Shown: in pieces, positions 1 through 12,498 of the stretch
Position numbering within the stretch: position 1 is the stretch's first letter
How the letters are laid out: each line of letters opens with the position of its first letter
From: Pholiota molesta
Taxonomy: Eukaryota; Basidiomycota; Agaricomycetes; Agaricales; Strophariaceae
DNA: 64,000 nt
Assembly (NCBI GenBank): GCA_014925825.1
Contig: JACGCK010000002.1
Location: 496,001 to 560,000 of the forward strand
Reading direction: 5' to 3'
Made by a program: the position numbers and the translations under genes
Notes under the pieces: generated by a model
Databases searched by the model: none
The model's input: the letters and a program-made list of their open reading frames with translations, nothing else
Told to the model about the DNA's origin: nothing

Positions 1-149
1 TGATATCGATGCTTATTGTCGAGCGGATGCGTACATCACCTTCAGCACTGAAGGATTTGCCACTTCCATGCTAAGGGAATTCTTTTGAATTCAATAATTA
101 CTAGGTTATTAGATATGTTGCGTCTTCATATAATACATGGACTTTACGT

Positions 150-1539
150 TTATGCCAAGAGAGCAATATGTTGCAGTTCACTATGGATTTCGGAATCAGT
201 TGAACAGGAATAGCTAGAGTGGATGCATTACTTACTTTCGAACTTGTTGTCCAACCTTCATTGGTGGATACAATGTTTCATCTCCTTCAGATTTGCCGGC
301 TTTGATATGTTCAGCACGCAGTTGTCTTGCTCTGTCGTTCAGGACAGGGATTGGAATAAGATCATAGTCAGAGGACAAGTGCCAGAAAAACGTCGAGGAG
401 ATACGAATGAGAGGTCGCTCAGGAATGCCTCTTTCCTCTTTTCAATGACCTAAAAGAAGAGTTAAGATAAATTGCAAGCTACTAGTCAACAGACCGACCG
501 CTAAAGTTTGGTCATTTACAACGACTTCATGGAAGCCCGCTTTGATGAGACCACCAGTGATATGCTCTAATTGTTTTCCAGCTTGGACAAGCAAATTATT
601 GCCTGGAGGAATTTTGACGGGTATACGTTTGCCTGTGTTCCTTGCCCAAACATGCAAGCCAGGGTAGCGAGATCGTCCATGAATGGTCAAAAAGTTGAGG
701 TCAGAATGGAATCCAGCCAGGATGGTATCTTTCTTGCCATACTTGACTAGATCAGAGGCAGTAGGAGCCAGCAAATGTGGTCTGCGAGAATAATTTAATT
801 TGGAAGGTGGTGATGAACTCAAAATAAACTAACCCATAGCGTCCTGCCTTGCTGAACGTTTCAGTGGGAATACCAAGGCCAATGGCGACCATATCTGCAA
901 AGTCCGAGACGCTATAATCTTTACGTTAGACAACGAAGTGGAAAGGATGGACGATATCACGTACGCGCCCTTCATAGATTTCCCCCATTTCTCCATTGTG
1001 ACCGGCCATCTTTTCTTCAAAGTGGGCGCGTCTGGTACGACATTCGGGGCGTTCAATCCAGGAAATTCAGTGGCATATGGAGGGACCTCGTTCATTTTCC
1101 AGAAGAAGCGGCATTTTGGATCAGGAGCATGAGCAGAGATGTCCAGAGGCCGCTCGGATGGCTCCAACGCCTCAATAATTCTCAGGCAAGGCGCATCCGC
1201 GGCACACTTGGGCTTCTCGGTGTTCTCCAAGGTGACGCCGACCTGATAACCAAGCTCTGGGCGTTCGTCCTTCTTTAAGTCCTCATGCGGCTGAGCAAAG
1301 TAGTCTTCGATTAAATCAAGGAAAGTTGAGTTATCGTCTTCGGAGACGCGAGAGTCGTGTAGAACAAGAGCACCGTAGATGATAAGTGCATCAGCGGCCT
1401 GGTATATTCCGATAGATTAGGACAAAAGGGAATCAATTCCGTGAGACTGGCTCAGTACCTTCTTGCACTCCTGGATCACGGCCTCGGAGTCGCGCGGTCC
1501 AGCCAGAAAAAGATCGAGGTCAATGACAGGGAGGTCCAT
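150..1539 (-). CDS. 2-oxoglutarate/Fe(II) dioxygenase, isopenicillin-N-synthase-like
   Basis: Probable non-haem iron oxygenase that couples 2-oxoglutarate decarboxylation to oxidation of an unknown small molecule. The start MDLPVIDLDLF matches the DIOX_N N-terminus of the family. Iron ligands are visible as HSD (codons 700-708) and a later His in GFHEVV (529-531). The 2OG-binding Arg lies in RPLIRIS in the last long exon, near position 400. The C-terminus ends QHIALLA after a short intron around 185-230. At least three introns split the gene. The start was chosen at 1537-1539 because the longer open frame upstream is not family-like and would enter the divergent UBC12 promoter. The substrate cannot be inferred; no biosynthetic cluster is nearby. 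Family call firm, exact splice sites less so. Confidence 0.8.
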
Positions 1540-1756
1540 GGAGGTATGTGGGGGCAAAAGGAGTAGAGGAGAGAACAGAGAAGCTATCTTGGCAGGTTGC
1601 CCGAGCCATACGCAGAAAGGAAGAGAACATGTGGGATGGAAACACAGCCACCATCTGGGGAACCGCAATTGAAGCGTCTTTGTGACTTGTTACTATAGTC
1701 CTTGCCTCCGACCACCACCTTGCTTCACACACGACCCCCACATACCAACCATCACA

Positions 1757-2582
1757 ATGATCAAGGCAAGCCCTGCTATTTCCCTCTCGAAGATCTAAGG
1801 CTGACATCTCTTTGATACCCCTTTAGATCTGGAGCATGAAGAAGAACGAGGATGCGGCGGCCAAGAAGAAACCCAAGACTAGTGCCGCTCAAATTCGAGT
1901 CCAGAAAGGTAACCTTTCGTCTAGTAAGATTTCTGTAACGATCCACTTATTGATCTGCATACAAGATTTGACCGAACTCGACCTGCCGTCGACGATGCGC
2001 ACACACTTCCCAGATCCTGCTGATCTCCTCAACTTCACCTTGACAATCACTCCCGACGAAGGTACGTCCTCGTTTAATTGTCCCTCCTTTAAATCCTGAT
2101 ATCCTCTGTAAAGGCATGTACAAGGGTGGTTCATTCACATTCTCCTTTGCGATCAACACCAATTACCCTCATGACCCTCCAAAGGTCAAATGTACACAAA
2201 CGGTATACTCCATACCTCCTTCATTCTTCCTGAATGCTAATACTGTGCGTCAATAGATCTACCACCCAAACGTTGATTTGGAGGGCAATGTTTGCCTAAA
2301 CATCCTACGAGAGGATTGGAAGCCCGTCCTTAACTTGAACTCCGTGATGGTGGGCTTACAATATCTGTTCCTCGAGCCGAATGCAGATGACCCTCTTAAC
2401 AAAGGCACGAGTCATGTATTTATCTCTGCTACTGACCTCATTCTAACCATGGTGTTTGGGAATTTACAGAGGCAGCCCTGGAAATGAGCAAGAACCGCGA
2501 CCAATTCCTCAACAACGTCAAGGCCTCCATGCGAGGCGGCAGCATCAAGGGCGTCCAGTATGACTCTGTTATTGTGCGATAA
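1757..2582 (+). CDS. UBC12: NEDD8-conjugating enzyme UBC12
   Basis: E2 enzyme that carries NEDD8/Rub1 to cullins and so activates cullin-RING ubiquitin ligases. The N-terminus MIKIWSMKK is the UBC12-specific docking peptide for the NEDD8 E1. The UBC fold follows, with [19 protein letters not shown] containing the active-site Cys, and [10 protein letters not shown] after it. The protein ends SVIVR. Four short introns are apparent. The first, 1766-1826, follows codon 3 and begins GC rather than GT (branch-like CTGAC, TTAG acceptor). The gene is divergent from the oxygenase over 217 bp. Two F-box genes elsewhere in the window belong to the same SCF pathway, but I see no functional clustering. 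Confidence 0.93.
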
Positions 2583-2865
2583 CTTTTCCTCCTTGTTTTC
2601 CTGCTGTCGCATCTTCCTCTTTTCCTTCGGTCATCTTGCATCACTGCTTTCCTCCATCACTATCATCTGATCTTGCACATCCCTATTCCACACACACACC
2701 ATACACTTTCCCTGACTCTCTTCGTGGTGGGTAGATTTGTAGAAATGTCCTGACTTCATAAATCCGGCATCGCTGTGTTTGGTTAGATCCTTACTACATA
2801 CTGTATATATACACGCTGCTTAATTAACGTCGATTGTACCACCAATGGCAGATCGGCGAGATCAT

Positions 2866-3416
2866 TCAGCTCCCTCTGTATGTGGTGAAAGAATAGGGAC
2901 TGATCAGTAAGGGTATATGGTAGTGGTCTAGGGGGTTCTCGATCACGAAGGCAATCTATAGTAACGCTCAGAGAACAGTCGCGCTGAGGTTAGATAACAG
3001 CCTACCTCTACCCATGGATAGAACGATTTGCGGCTAGTAGCTTCGAATATTCCTTCGTCTTGAAAACTATCTTGTATGTTTGCCCTGCAACGAGATTTGT
3101 CTTTTCCTTCAGAGCTAATTCTGAGCCAGTGGAGGTAGGAGATCCAAGCAACGGCCATCTGCGTTGGTGACGCTAACACAATTTGAGGACAAAACGTTCA
3201 AATATGCGAGATAAACCACAGACCCTTTAGCAAGTGGCTGGAAAATGTCCGGACCATCTACACTCTTGGAGACTTCGAGAAGCTGGAGGCGGATGACTAC
3301 ACCCTCCGCAGGTTTGCCAGTGGAAGCGTCGAGGACTGTTCAAAGGTGAATAGCTGCCTGTCAGGGATATAGAAAAATCTAGACATACCGTGGCAGGTTA
3401 TCGGAGACTTGGACAT
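2866..3416 (-). CDS. 5-hydroxyisourate hydrolase (transthyretin-like, HIUase)
   Basis: Hydrolyses 5-hydroxyisourate, the product of urate oxidase, in purine breakdown. Read on the minus strand, the gene starts MSKSPITCH with the N-terminal His region. After an intron the second exon holds VVIRLQLLEV with the conserved Arg, followed by VTNADGRCLDLL. The later exons give NLVAGQTYKI, SFYPWVE and the family signature HYHIPLLISPYSFTTYRGS at the C-terminus, with the stop at 2866-2868. Introns fall near 3340-3390, 3180-3230 and 2950-3000. Two one-base losses (near 3129 and 3046) break the frame inside otherwise perfect family sequence. It is divergent from RRP1 over about 170 bp. No peroxisomal PTS1 is seen. 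Confidence 0.85.
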
Positions 3417-3586
3417 AGTGTAACGCGAGCAAGATGGGGCGATGTCAGTAGGAGGAGCATCAGCATGGGTGCCATTAATGACATATGTAGTGGCCCTTAC
3501 GTTCGGAGTAGGCCGAGTTTGGACGCGACGGCGATCACTGCTGGACGGACTTTGAAAATAAAAAAAGTTAACTCTCAATCTAAACC

Positions 3587-4839
3587 ATGGCATCCTCCGC
3601 TGCCCTGCCTCTTGGAAAGTACCTTGCATCTACCGGTATGTGCTGTGGACCCTCGTTGGAGATGATATTGAACCTAATAGCATAAAGAAAAGAAAACACG
3701 CGACAAGGCCATCAAAAATCTTGCCATTTTTCTCTCGGATAGCGACAATGTCATTCCAAAACCAGAGATGGACAAGTTGTGGAAGGGAATCTTCTACTGT
3801 GCGTCGCGTTGATACTTTTCAATAATGGCTTTCTAATTTTTTTTCAAGGCTTCTGGATGTCCGACAAACCTCTCGTTCAGCAAGGATTGGCCGCTGAACT
3901 AGCCGAAATGTTGTTAACCATTAACTCAACGCCTGCCTCTCTTGCTTTCCTGCGTGGCTTCTGGGAAACTACTGTGCGCGAATGGAATGGGATCGATAGG
4001 CTACGGTACGTGGCTATCAAACGACATTATACATTAGCTTGATTTAATTACAGGCTCGACAAGTATTACATGCTTATTCGCCGGTTCATCAATGCGACAT
4101 TCAGATTACTCATGCGCTCAAAGTGGGATAGGGAGTCCTGTGAGGACTACAAGCAAATATTGACGAGGAGGGTGGACCTCTGTGGTGAGTTTACCAACCC
4201 GATTTCTCCTTGACCTATTGATCCAACACCCACATTCAGTCCCAACGATATCCGCGTTCCTGCTAGTCTTGCATACCATATAGCCGACATATATGTTGAA
4301 GAATTAGACAAAGCCCTTGGAAGCACATCGTCATCATTACCTGCTCCTCTTGGAACCCTATTCGACCCCTTCTTCACTCTCGCCTCCCGCACACCGACGA
4401 GCACCACATACAAACGGATACAATCCGCAACATTCGAGCCTCTCTTCATGCACTAGTACCCGAGTCCGATCCCGAAGATGAACCTCGAAAATCAAAACGG
4501 ATACGCCTTAGTGCAGAGGCCACATTCCCAAATATAGCAGCCAATGCGTGTTATTTCGATCCTGAGTCAGAAGGACGAATAGACGGAGCAGCGCTCAAGA
4601 AAACGTTACTCAGGCGGATCTTTGAAGTCGCAAGCCAGCCAGACACACGAGATTCGAACCGAAGAAAGATGTATACCCTCTGGAAAGACGCCTACGATGA
4701 AGATCCGAAGAAGAGTAACATGTTCCTGTATTGCAAAGTGTTTTATTACGAGAATAAAATACTTTTTATTCCTCTTCGGTCAATGGAGATTAGCTTTGAT
4801 TTCTACAACATTTTGAACGCAATATTTCGTTTCTGCTGA
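3587..4839 (+). CDS. RRP1: Ribosomal RNA processing protein 1 (RRP1/Nop52 family)
   Basis: Nucleolar factor needed for 60S subunit rRNA processing. The N-terminus MASSAALPLGKYLAST is followed by exons reading LAIFLSDSD, LVQQGLAAELAEMLL, FLRGFWETTVREWNGIDRLR and LDKYYMLIRRFINATF, the typical Nop52 helices. The C-terminal part includes ADIYVEELDKAL and NRRKMYTLWKDAYDED. Between SATFEPLF and VPESDPEDEPRKSKR (near 4440) the frame changes without splice signals, so one base is probably missing. The stop is taken at 4837-4839. A later splice into downstream exons up to about 4970 is possible, so the C-terminus is uncertain. Confidence 0.8.
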
Positions 4840-5035
4840 TGGAAGCAGAATTAGCCTTATCTATCAGAGAACAGCACGTGGTGAAGTGATACTTGACGCG
4901 CTAACATTCAATAGCAACAGAAGTGCGGCTTCGCATCGACATCGACATCAGAGTAAGTGCTGATTTACTTCCACCCGAAAGCTTTGATTAACCACTAGTC
5001 AGCGCTTGGTACATCCTGTCTGGACTACCTCTGTA

Positions 5036-7052
5036 ATGTCCCAACTGCCCTTGGATGTGCTCATCAGCATTCTGAGCTGGGTGCCACCATCGCGCGAAAG
5101 GCGTGAGACTGGTGCTCTCACCCTTCTCAACTGTCTGCGCGTCAACTCTCTCTTTCGCGAAGCCGCGAGCCTGTCCTCTATATGGAAACCTCACTACGAA
5201 ACGCGGTACGAGCACTGCGTCGAAGAGCACGAAAGGGCGCGCCGGGACGATCTAGGCAATAACTGGCGGCGAATGTACACCCGGCGCCGCGAGATAGACA
5301 ACGCAGCTTTGAAGCTTTTAGACAAGATCGTGTCAACTAGGGTCGGGATACAAGACGTTGCGATATCTCTCGTCAGACAATCCTTGGATGTGTGGGATGT
5401 GCTTGAGCTGGAATGCACTTGTCCTGTTCCCGATGCGTTTAGAAATCAGACGACGGAGGTCTTGGAAGGCCACTCGGAACTAATACCTGACGATGAGATT
5501 TGCCGTCGGTTTTGGGCGGGACATGTCCGCGATACAATTGCGAGGGGATATGGCGTTTCTCTCTGGCGAAGATTCATACCGCATCCCAGTTCGCCGCCAT
5601 TGGAAATGCCCTCTTTTGAGTTGACAATGTCTTCAATGTCTACGATGTTTGGAATATCGGATAAAACGGTGGGATTTCTCTTTCTTTCCAAGGAGGGTTT
5701 CTGAATCCCAGTATCCGATTATTTCAATCCCTAGATCAACAGGCAATTGAATATTATAACAAATCTCTGTCGTCGAGATCTCATCAAGAAAGGGATACTC
5801 CTCGACTATCACCACCCTGACTATAATCTTGCTAGAGTTTGCAAGGAAATATGTCTCTTTATGCGACTAAAAGGATTTTCGCATTACGTTCATGGTAATT
5901 CACCACACAGATATAATCGTATAAAATTGATATTATCCTTTACCCAACCAACAGAACAGCAAGAAAGTTGGAAAATCTTGGACAAATTCCCCCATACATA
6001 CCTCACAACAAGCAGATCTACAATCCCTATCTCCCTCGTCCACGTCTTTGTCGCTATTGCCACCCGTCTAGATATCGACGCGCATCCCGTCAACTTCCCG
6101 AGGGTCGTATTAAGCTATGTGCGTCCACGCGAGCAAACAGGCGAGCATGTCATCGTCAACCCATCTGCACTAGATCCCAGCAATTCTGTAATTGAGGCCG
6201 ACACGCCATATAATGACAATCCCATTCAGCAAGTGCAGACGTTTGCAATCCAGTTTCTCAGCATCAAACCCGTTCCTTGCGATGCCGCTACAATGCTCAT
6301 CCGCGCCTGTCGCAATATAGCAGTGGCGATACCGCGCCATCATGCCGCCCGCCCCGAAGTCCATGCAGCGGTGCTCTTGCCACTTTGCGTCAACCTGATA
6401 TTCCAAGCTGAAAACAACACGCTGCAAGAGCTGTTTGAAACCGCCGACTTGCAGCCGTTGGATTGCATATTCTTGCTGGATGAGCTCGCGCCTTATCTTG
6501 CGCCTAGATGCAAGCGAATCCTTGAAGGGGTCTGTCGGTCAATTGTTGCAAGCGATGCCCAAGCTGCAGAGAAAGAATTTAGGAGGAAGCCTGGAACCAT
6601 CCAATTTTTTGTTGGCATGGCTTTTGTTCATACACAATATGAATACACGGGCTTCATATTCAGCTGGGATGTAGGTCTATATGAAACCCTTCACTTTTTC
6701 TCATTCATATATATTTGTTGATAGGAGAAATGCATGGCTGGCGATGGCTGGATAGGCCATATGGGAGTAAATAAGTTGGCGCGAGGCAAAAATCAACCAT
6801 TTTATGAGGTCTTCGCCGTTGACGGGACAATTAGATGTGAGGTCTTGATTTCCATCAGGCTCCATGATATTAACATGTGTATCAAAAGATGTCGCTGAAG
6901 AAAACATCAGCCCGACAACCTTCACAAAGGAGCACATTAATTCTCTTTATCGTAATTTTGATCTTTTCCCGGCCTTTTTGAAGGGGTCAACTATCCCAGA
7001 GATTTCAGCAAAAGCGTCGAGCATCGTGAAGGACGAGGAAGGCTGCTTTTGA
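5036..7052 (+). CDS. F-box protein with transglutaminase-like and YccV/HspQ domains (FBXO21 type)
   Basis: Likely substrate receptor of an SCF ubiquitin ligase. The N-terminus has an F-box (LPLDVLISILSWVPPSRERR, about residues 4-45). The middle matches the transglutaminase-like region of FBXO21 (CRRDLIKKGILLD, TIPISLVHVFVAIATRLDI). The C-terminus carries a YccV/hemimethylated-DNA-binding-like domain: GMAFVHTQYEYTGFIFSWD, then GWIGHMGVNKLARGKNQPF and VAEENI. Introns lie near 5671-5733, 5895-5955, 6671-6724 and 6840-6886. The last gives the exact family junction at RYVAEENI. ATG at 5036 is the start because the frame upstream has only a TTG. Cellular target unknown. Confidence 0.87.
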
Positions 7053-7307
7053 GCCCCCATAAAAGGGAGGCATTTCCTGATGACACCGCTTTCGGAGCCC
7101 AGTGGGTCGAGCACGGATGACTTTCGATCTATGTAGCATACTGCAAAGTCAGTTGTACTATGACATAGGCCGAGTATTATCCCATCTAATCCTAACCAAG
7201 CTACAAAACACCAATTAATGTATCATCTATATATTTACAACAGTCCAAGAACGTACAAGATGAGTTCAAAGTAAACAATAGTTCAGGAAAGTTCATTATA
7301 ATATCTG

Positions 7308-9338
7308 CTATACCTCATCCACCATCTCAGATACCCAGCCCATTAGAGCTTCATCACGGATTCTGACACCTTCGAGAAGTCTTCTAACGCCTATGAATGC
7401 TTTACGACCACGTCTTTCACCTTCTTTTTCGTCTGCGATACCTCCACGGTCAGTTGTGTCCAACTCGTCTGATTCATCCTCTTCGACAACCCCAGGAAAA
7501 CCGAAGTGCTCAGAATCGACACGAGGAGCAGCGTCAGCCGAGGCGAACGATGTGCGGAAAAGAATTCGAAGAATAAGGAGTGCTGTTAACGACGTCGTGG
7601 GAGGATCCATTATGGGCACTTGGTAGGTGATCGTTGTACTGCGAGGGGGAGGTGGTGGACGGGTGGTGGGAGTTTCAGTAGGGAATGGATAGTTTTCTGA
7701 GGGCAGGGTGATCGTGTCACTCTGCGAAGGGTGTTTTTGGGATGGTTGCGCACTTGATAGATGTGTAAGAACGTGCAAGGTAAGCGCTTGCTTCGGAAGC
7801 GGTGCTCGTGGACATGATGCCCATAAACAAGGGAATTCGTTCGAGTCGGCTGAAGCCAGATGCTCTAGCACATGATCAAAGAGCTCTGCAGGCGATGCAA
7901 ATGGTTGTGCTGGACATTGACCACGATCCCATTGGCAACGATACCGCTCATTGGCCGCGGATACTTTGCGCCTATCAACTCCTCGTACAATGAACCTTTG
8001 TATAGGACCTTGTAAAACCATGGCTTGGGCTTGTGGGAAAACGTTGGTGACGTTCTTTATCACATCGGATGCCACAAGAAGAGGGTGTGGGTCTGCAAAC
8101 GGAGCAAAGGCATCTTTATACAGGTTCCAGAAATCGACCTGGGTTAGTTCACCATCTGGCTTGGAAACAAACATAGTTTTCATCCTTCGAAATGTTTAGT
8201 ATATTGAGGCAATACACTATTATAATAGATCCGACGTACCAGTCGTAACATCGTTGAGGTTCCGGCTTCGCAATAAGGTCCTCTAACTCTTCCTTGGTAA
8301 GCTCATGGTCCCGCGTGACTTGTGATGTAGATGGGGCTGTATAGATGGGTCCAGTTTTATCGAGCGTAAATGTTTTTTCAAGGTGTTGTTGCTCTTGTAG
8401 CAAAAGACTAGCCAGCAATCGTAGGACCGCTGGCATTTCGGGATGGAGAGGAAAGCTCTGGCCATTGCTGGATGCGAGATATGGCAATATAGGTAGTTTA
8501 GGCATGCATCCAGCAAAGGTTTGTCCATGAATAAAGGTAGGTATCGCACTGAAGCTGTCAATGCTGGAGAATTTGGCACGAGATGTGTAGCGTTAGCAGG
8601 GTTTGAGAATAGAGAAGTTAGGGTAGTCAACGACGTGATGATCATTGTGCGGTTTGTAGATTCTTCTGCAATTCGCAGCAAGGGGGGGATGGGATTCAAT
8701 CTGGGAGGCGTGCCTGGGTACACCAGATAACGGGGAGCCATCACATTGAGGATATCAATAATATGAAGAAGAGCTTCGACGTTCTCATCCTTCGTGTGAT
8801 CGAGATTGTGTAGGCCGTTCAGTATGAGAGGCAGTGTGTGCGAATGTGCCATAAGTTCTTCGGCGTTTGGCTCGTGCAGCGCAGCATTGCGAAGAACAAA
8901 CAAGGATTCGAGAGCAAACCGGCGTTGTCTAACTAGCTCTGGTGAGGAAGAGAATAAAAGCTTGCTGTCTGTAGCTTGTTTGTGGCCTTCATTGATGTAC
9001 CACTCCGGCCAATCGAACAAGCCGTCAATGACACCTGGAAGGTTTGCGAAGAGGAATGATTCGTTGTGAGCGAGGCGACAAATGCGGTCTAAGGCCCAGC
9101 CTATCTCAGAATGAATCCCAGAGCGTATGGATAGCGACATTCGATTATTGGGAACCGTTTCCGTGTACCATCCTAGAATATTGGTTTGTAAATGAACAAG
9201 CAACGTAAGACAGACATGCATACTTTCGTAATCATCCCTAACATCTGCGCGAGGGGGCGCAGCTGGAACGTATGGTGGAGGACGATAGTATGTGGCCGGA
9301 ATCCTGGCCTGAGGAACGTGAGGAATGAAGGTGGTCAT
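7308..9338 (-). CDS. RSC9-like chromatin remodelling complex subunit
   Basis: Probable subunit of the RSC/SWI-SNF remodeller. The N-terminal two thirds is an armadillo-like helical region (LPLILNGLHNLD, IIDILNVMAPRYLVYPGTPP, YLPLFMDKPLLDACLNYLY). Next comes an RFX-like segment (PQRCYDWMKTMFV, VDFWNLYKDAF, DVIKNVTNVFPQA). The C-terminal part has two C2H2-like fingers: CQWDRGQC followed by HVLEH, and CLWASC followed by HVLTH. A proline-rich linker and acidic tail end the protein. Near 8452 one base is missing: ARAFL continues in another frame as LHPEMPAVLRLLASLLLQEQ. Introns are near 8187-8250 and 9175-9230. No ARID domain is found upstream of the chosen start, unlike yeast relatives. Assignment rests on domain order. 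Confidence 0.66.
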
Positions 9339-9523
9339 CGTATCGACTTGAGCCAAGAGACAATTTCATAAAAACGCGTATGTCACTTTACGAGTCACAG
9401 TCAGGTGGTCGTCTTTCAGCGTGCCACAGCGTGCCACAATTCAGGGTTGCCAGCTTCCAACAAGCTTCCCTTACACACATCCTCTATTTACATAAATCGC
9501 CATTTACACCTTTATTTAGGCTA

Positions 9524-12134
9524 ATGAACGTCAATCATGCAACTGCCCTACATGAAAGTTCTCGCATTGCTTCAAAATTCGTCGTTACCTACAGTAAACT
9601 CTTCAGGGCGTTCCACCAAGCCAGATAAACCCTCAGCAAAACCGTGATCGCTTCTTTGCCGATTTGCTTGACCTTAAAATCAATCGTTCATACTTACAAA
9701 GGGAGCTCGACAAAATATCCAAAGATATTTGTCTGGGGAAACTCAAGGTAAGTGGTCTACATAATTGCCCAGTGCCATTACACCCGAAATTGTGCCAATT
9801 AATCTTGTATTTCATAAATTAGTAGCCATTTCTAAGTACACTGTTCCAAGCGTGTATAATCCATACTAAATCCTCCAAGCATGACGATATTCGAAAAAGC
9901 AACGCAGTGGAAACACAAACTATTATGCTCTCCCGCATTTTGGCCAAGAATCTCACAGGATGGGAGGTCATGGAGATTTTTGGGGGATCTGTTGCTCAAA
10001 GCGATCTCGTCTTTTCGGTATGATGAGGTCTTGAAAATTTGAATCTGCTTGATGCTTCTGCTCCACAGCAATTCACTGAGGTATTAGAAGGCATTATAGG
10101 CGATCATACCGCTCCCGGTGAGTGAATATATTTCAATTCGAACTTATCGCACTTAATTCGTTCTGTTCTCCTCTTTAGCTAGTCTACGACATCAGGCTCT
10201 CAACTTGGATTGACTTACATCTGTGGAGTCGCACAGTTAAGCCCAGGTGCATACTTTCTTAGGTGCAATTTTTTCCCGTCGATTGTTTCTGTGCGTGTAA
10301 TCGAAATATTATCCAAATTATTCACCGTATTAACTACCAAAATAGCTCGTGAAGGAACCTAAGATGGAACAATATACATTTGAGGCCATTATGTTTCTTG
10401 CAATTCTTGCAAATTATCATAAATCGGATGCTGCGACATTGAATCCCTATCTCAACTCAATCAGAGAATCGACGGACGGCGAATTCATGAGGAAGCTGTG
10501 CTGGGCCTCCAATTTCACGTTGGACACTTGCACAAAGTATGTCATACTTTTCCTCTTCACGTCTCTTTCTCTCATTGTACCAGAGCCTATCAAGAAATAG
10601 AAGATGATTCAGTGTCTTCAAACCTGGTTTCATCATTTGGGTCGGTGATCAATCGATTTCGTCCTACCCGTGCTCTTTCATTTACGACAACAACCATACC
10701 CGCCAACAAATTCAAGGATCAGTAAGAATTATGTCTTTTAAAGCTTCTATATTGTTGATCCTTTTGCAGGCCGATCGAAGCAACGGCTGTTTTGCTCCCA
10801 ATCTATGATTCTTGCGGCCAAATCCCTTGTTTGCAACTGTTCTAATGGAGGATCTGATATCGCCGCCCGAAAATACTAGTTCACAGACGACACCGCTTCC
10901 TTGCACCATAATATCACTTGCTTCCTACCTTTGCGCCCACGCATCGTCCGTAGATTCTCCTAGGTCAATAGCCTATGCCAGGTTATCACTCAATATTCTT
11001 CTTGCATTGGTAGAAAATAACATGGTCATGGAATATACGACACAGACAACTTCAGCCGTTATTCGTTTATGTAGACAGGTATGCAAAGGTATCATGGTGA
11101 ATTGTCCTCCAAAATTCTCACTGTGCCGGATTAGAAATTGCCTGCCTTGCCCTTGCCATCGCGTTCAGAGCAACCACCTATATGCTCCATAATAGACTGC
11201 TGTATCATCTGGATTCGGCACAACCTTCAAAAACATTTGGAGGTATCTTCCTACATGTACGTTTGTACGTCCTTTGCAGCAATGTCTGAAAGCTCACTTC
11301 GAATTCTACCACATAGAAACTGCATCTGGATCTGTTATCGAATCGTTTGGTTTTTGCAGAATCGTCGTCTGCGTTTGAGTATGTATTCCTGCATATTGTC
11401 ATTGATGACAACTGGTAACACTTGCACAAAGCTTATGACTGGACGAATCTGTGGAACTCTATTATCTCGTTGTTGAGTTTTTTGGCATCTAGACTAGATA
11501 GTCTTCATACTACCGGAGGAGTGGAACTTCTGGTATCGGAAGTGAGCAAAAACCCTCCAGCACATACACTGTTAATCCTCCAGTTTCTGACATTTTCGGG
11601 CCGGCAGACATTACGCTTGCTTGACCTTGCATTGTGCACCTCGGAGTCATATTTTCCCTCTCCTCGTGCATTACATGAGTTAATTGTGATTCAGATTTTC
11701 TTTCCTGAGCTTGTTCTTCTGACTTATGACCTTCGTAGTATGAGCTCGTCCGATCATCTTCTGTTCTCAAAAAGCAGGAAGCGGTTTTGAAGTCTTTGCC
11801 CTCCCATATCCAGCCACAGTGCGCTCATCTTTGGGAGTGATCCTATAGAAGATACCCTGGAACACATACTAAAGGTAGCAGATTTTTATGAAGAGAAAGT
11901 AAAGCAGGCCGGCACTGGAATTGCGAATGTGAATGACGTAATGAGAATCATCGCGACGGAGATAGAAGCAAATGGTTTACAGGGAGCACGAGAGCTAGTG
12001 GAATCCACACCTATGTATGCCTTTTGTTTTTTTTTCATGCATAGTTTGACGGTATGCTATGCAGAACGCGTTCGCAAGATGTGCTCGACTTTGGGCGGCA
12101 TGCAAGTGCAGATGTGCTTGCGCTGCTTCTATAA
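9524..12134 (+). CDS. Armadillo-like helical protein of the ARMH3/DUF1741 (UPF0588) family
   Basis: Homologue of human ARMH3 (C10orf76), a Golgi-associated protein linked to PI4KB in animals; its fungal role is less clear. Recognisable blocks in order are SSRIASKFVVTYSKLF, DRFFADLLDLKINRSYL, LAKNLTGWEVMEIFGGS, ICGVAQLSPGAYFL, EAIMFLAILANYHKSDAATL, LCWASNFTLDTCTKAYQEI and FGSVINRFRPTRALSF. The middle and C-terminal helices follow, and the end reads DVLDFGRHASADVLALLL after an intron near 12013-12065. Frame changes inside conserved sequence occur near 9630 and 10810, plausibly one-base errors. Many short introns. The start is tentative because the N-terminus is variable in the family. Confidence 0.76.
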
Positions 12135-12498
12135 ATAGAAATAAATCGGGCGGGCGCCCGTTGCTCCGAGCCAGCAGAAAAAGTTTTTGTCCCTCCAGAT
12201 CTATATTCGTCTGGCGCTGCCTGTCTCTCTCTAACAACTCCATATAAAATTCTCAAAATACCAGGAAATCGTCATATTATGATTCTCTTCTTCTGCTCCA
12301 AGTTGTATTATTTTCTTTGCAATTCAGGGATATTATCCACCTGAATCGTACGTTATCTGTCAATTATGTCCGTAGCGTGCATTACTCGGTGAATGGCTCG
12401 GTGAACTTTATGACCCTTCAAGTTTCGAAAAAAAAGCCATCCTGTCCTTCCTCAACCTTATCGCACCACAGCTCTGGTGACTGTATCGTCCTGAAACG
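12135..12498. other. Intergenic, ARMH3-like to GCV2
   Basis: No coding potential recognised. It holds a GC-rich 10-bp palindrome (CGGGCGCCCG, 12151-12160), an AT-rich stretch with TATAAAA (12243-12249), and the presumed promoter of the glycine decarboxylase gene. Confidence 0.5.

Noticed and set aside
4648..4662. GATTCGAACC, the reverse complement of a tRNA B-box
   Set aside because: It lies inside conserved RRP1 coding sequence, and no A-box or cloverleaf can be drawn around it.
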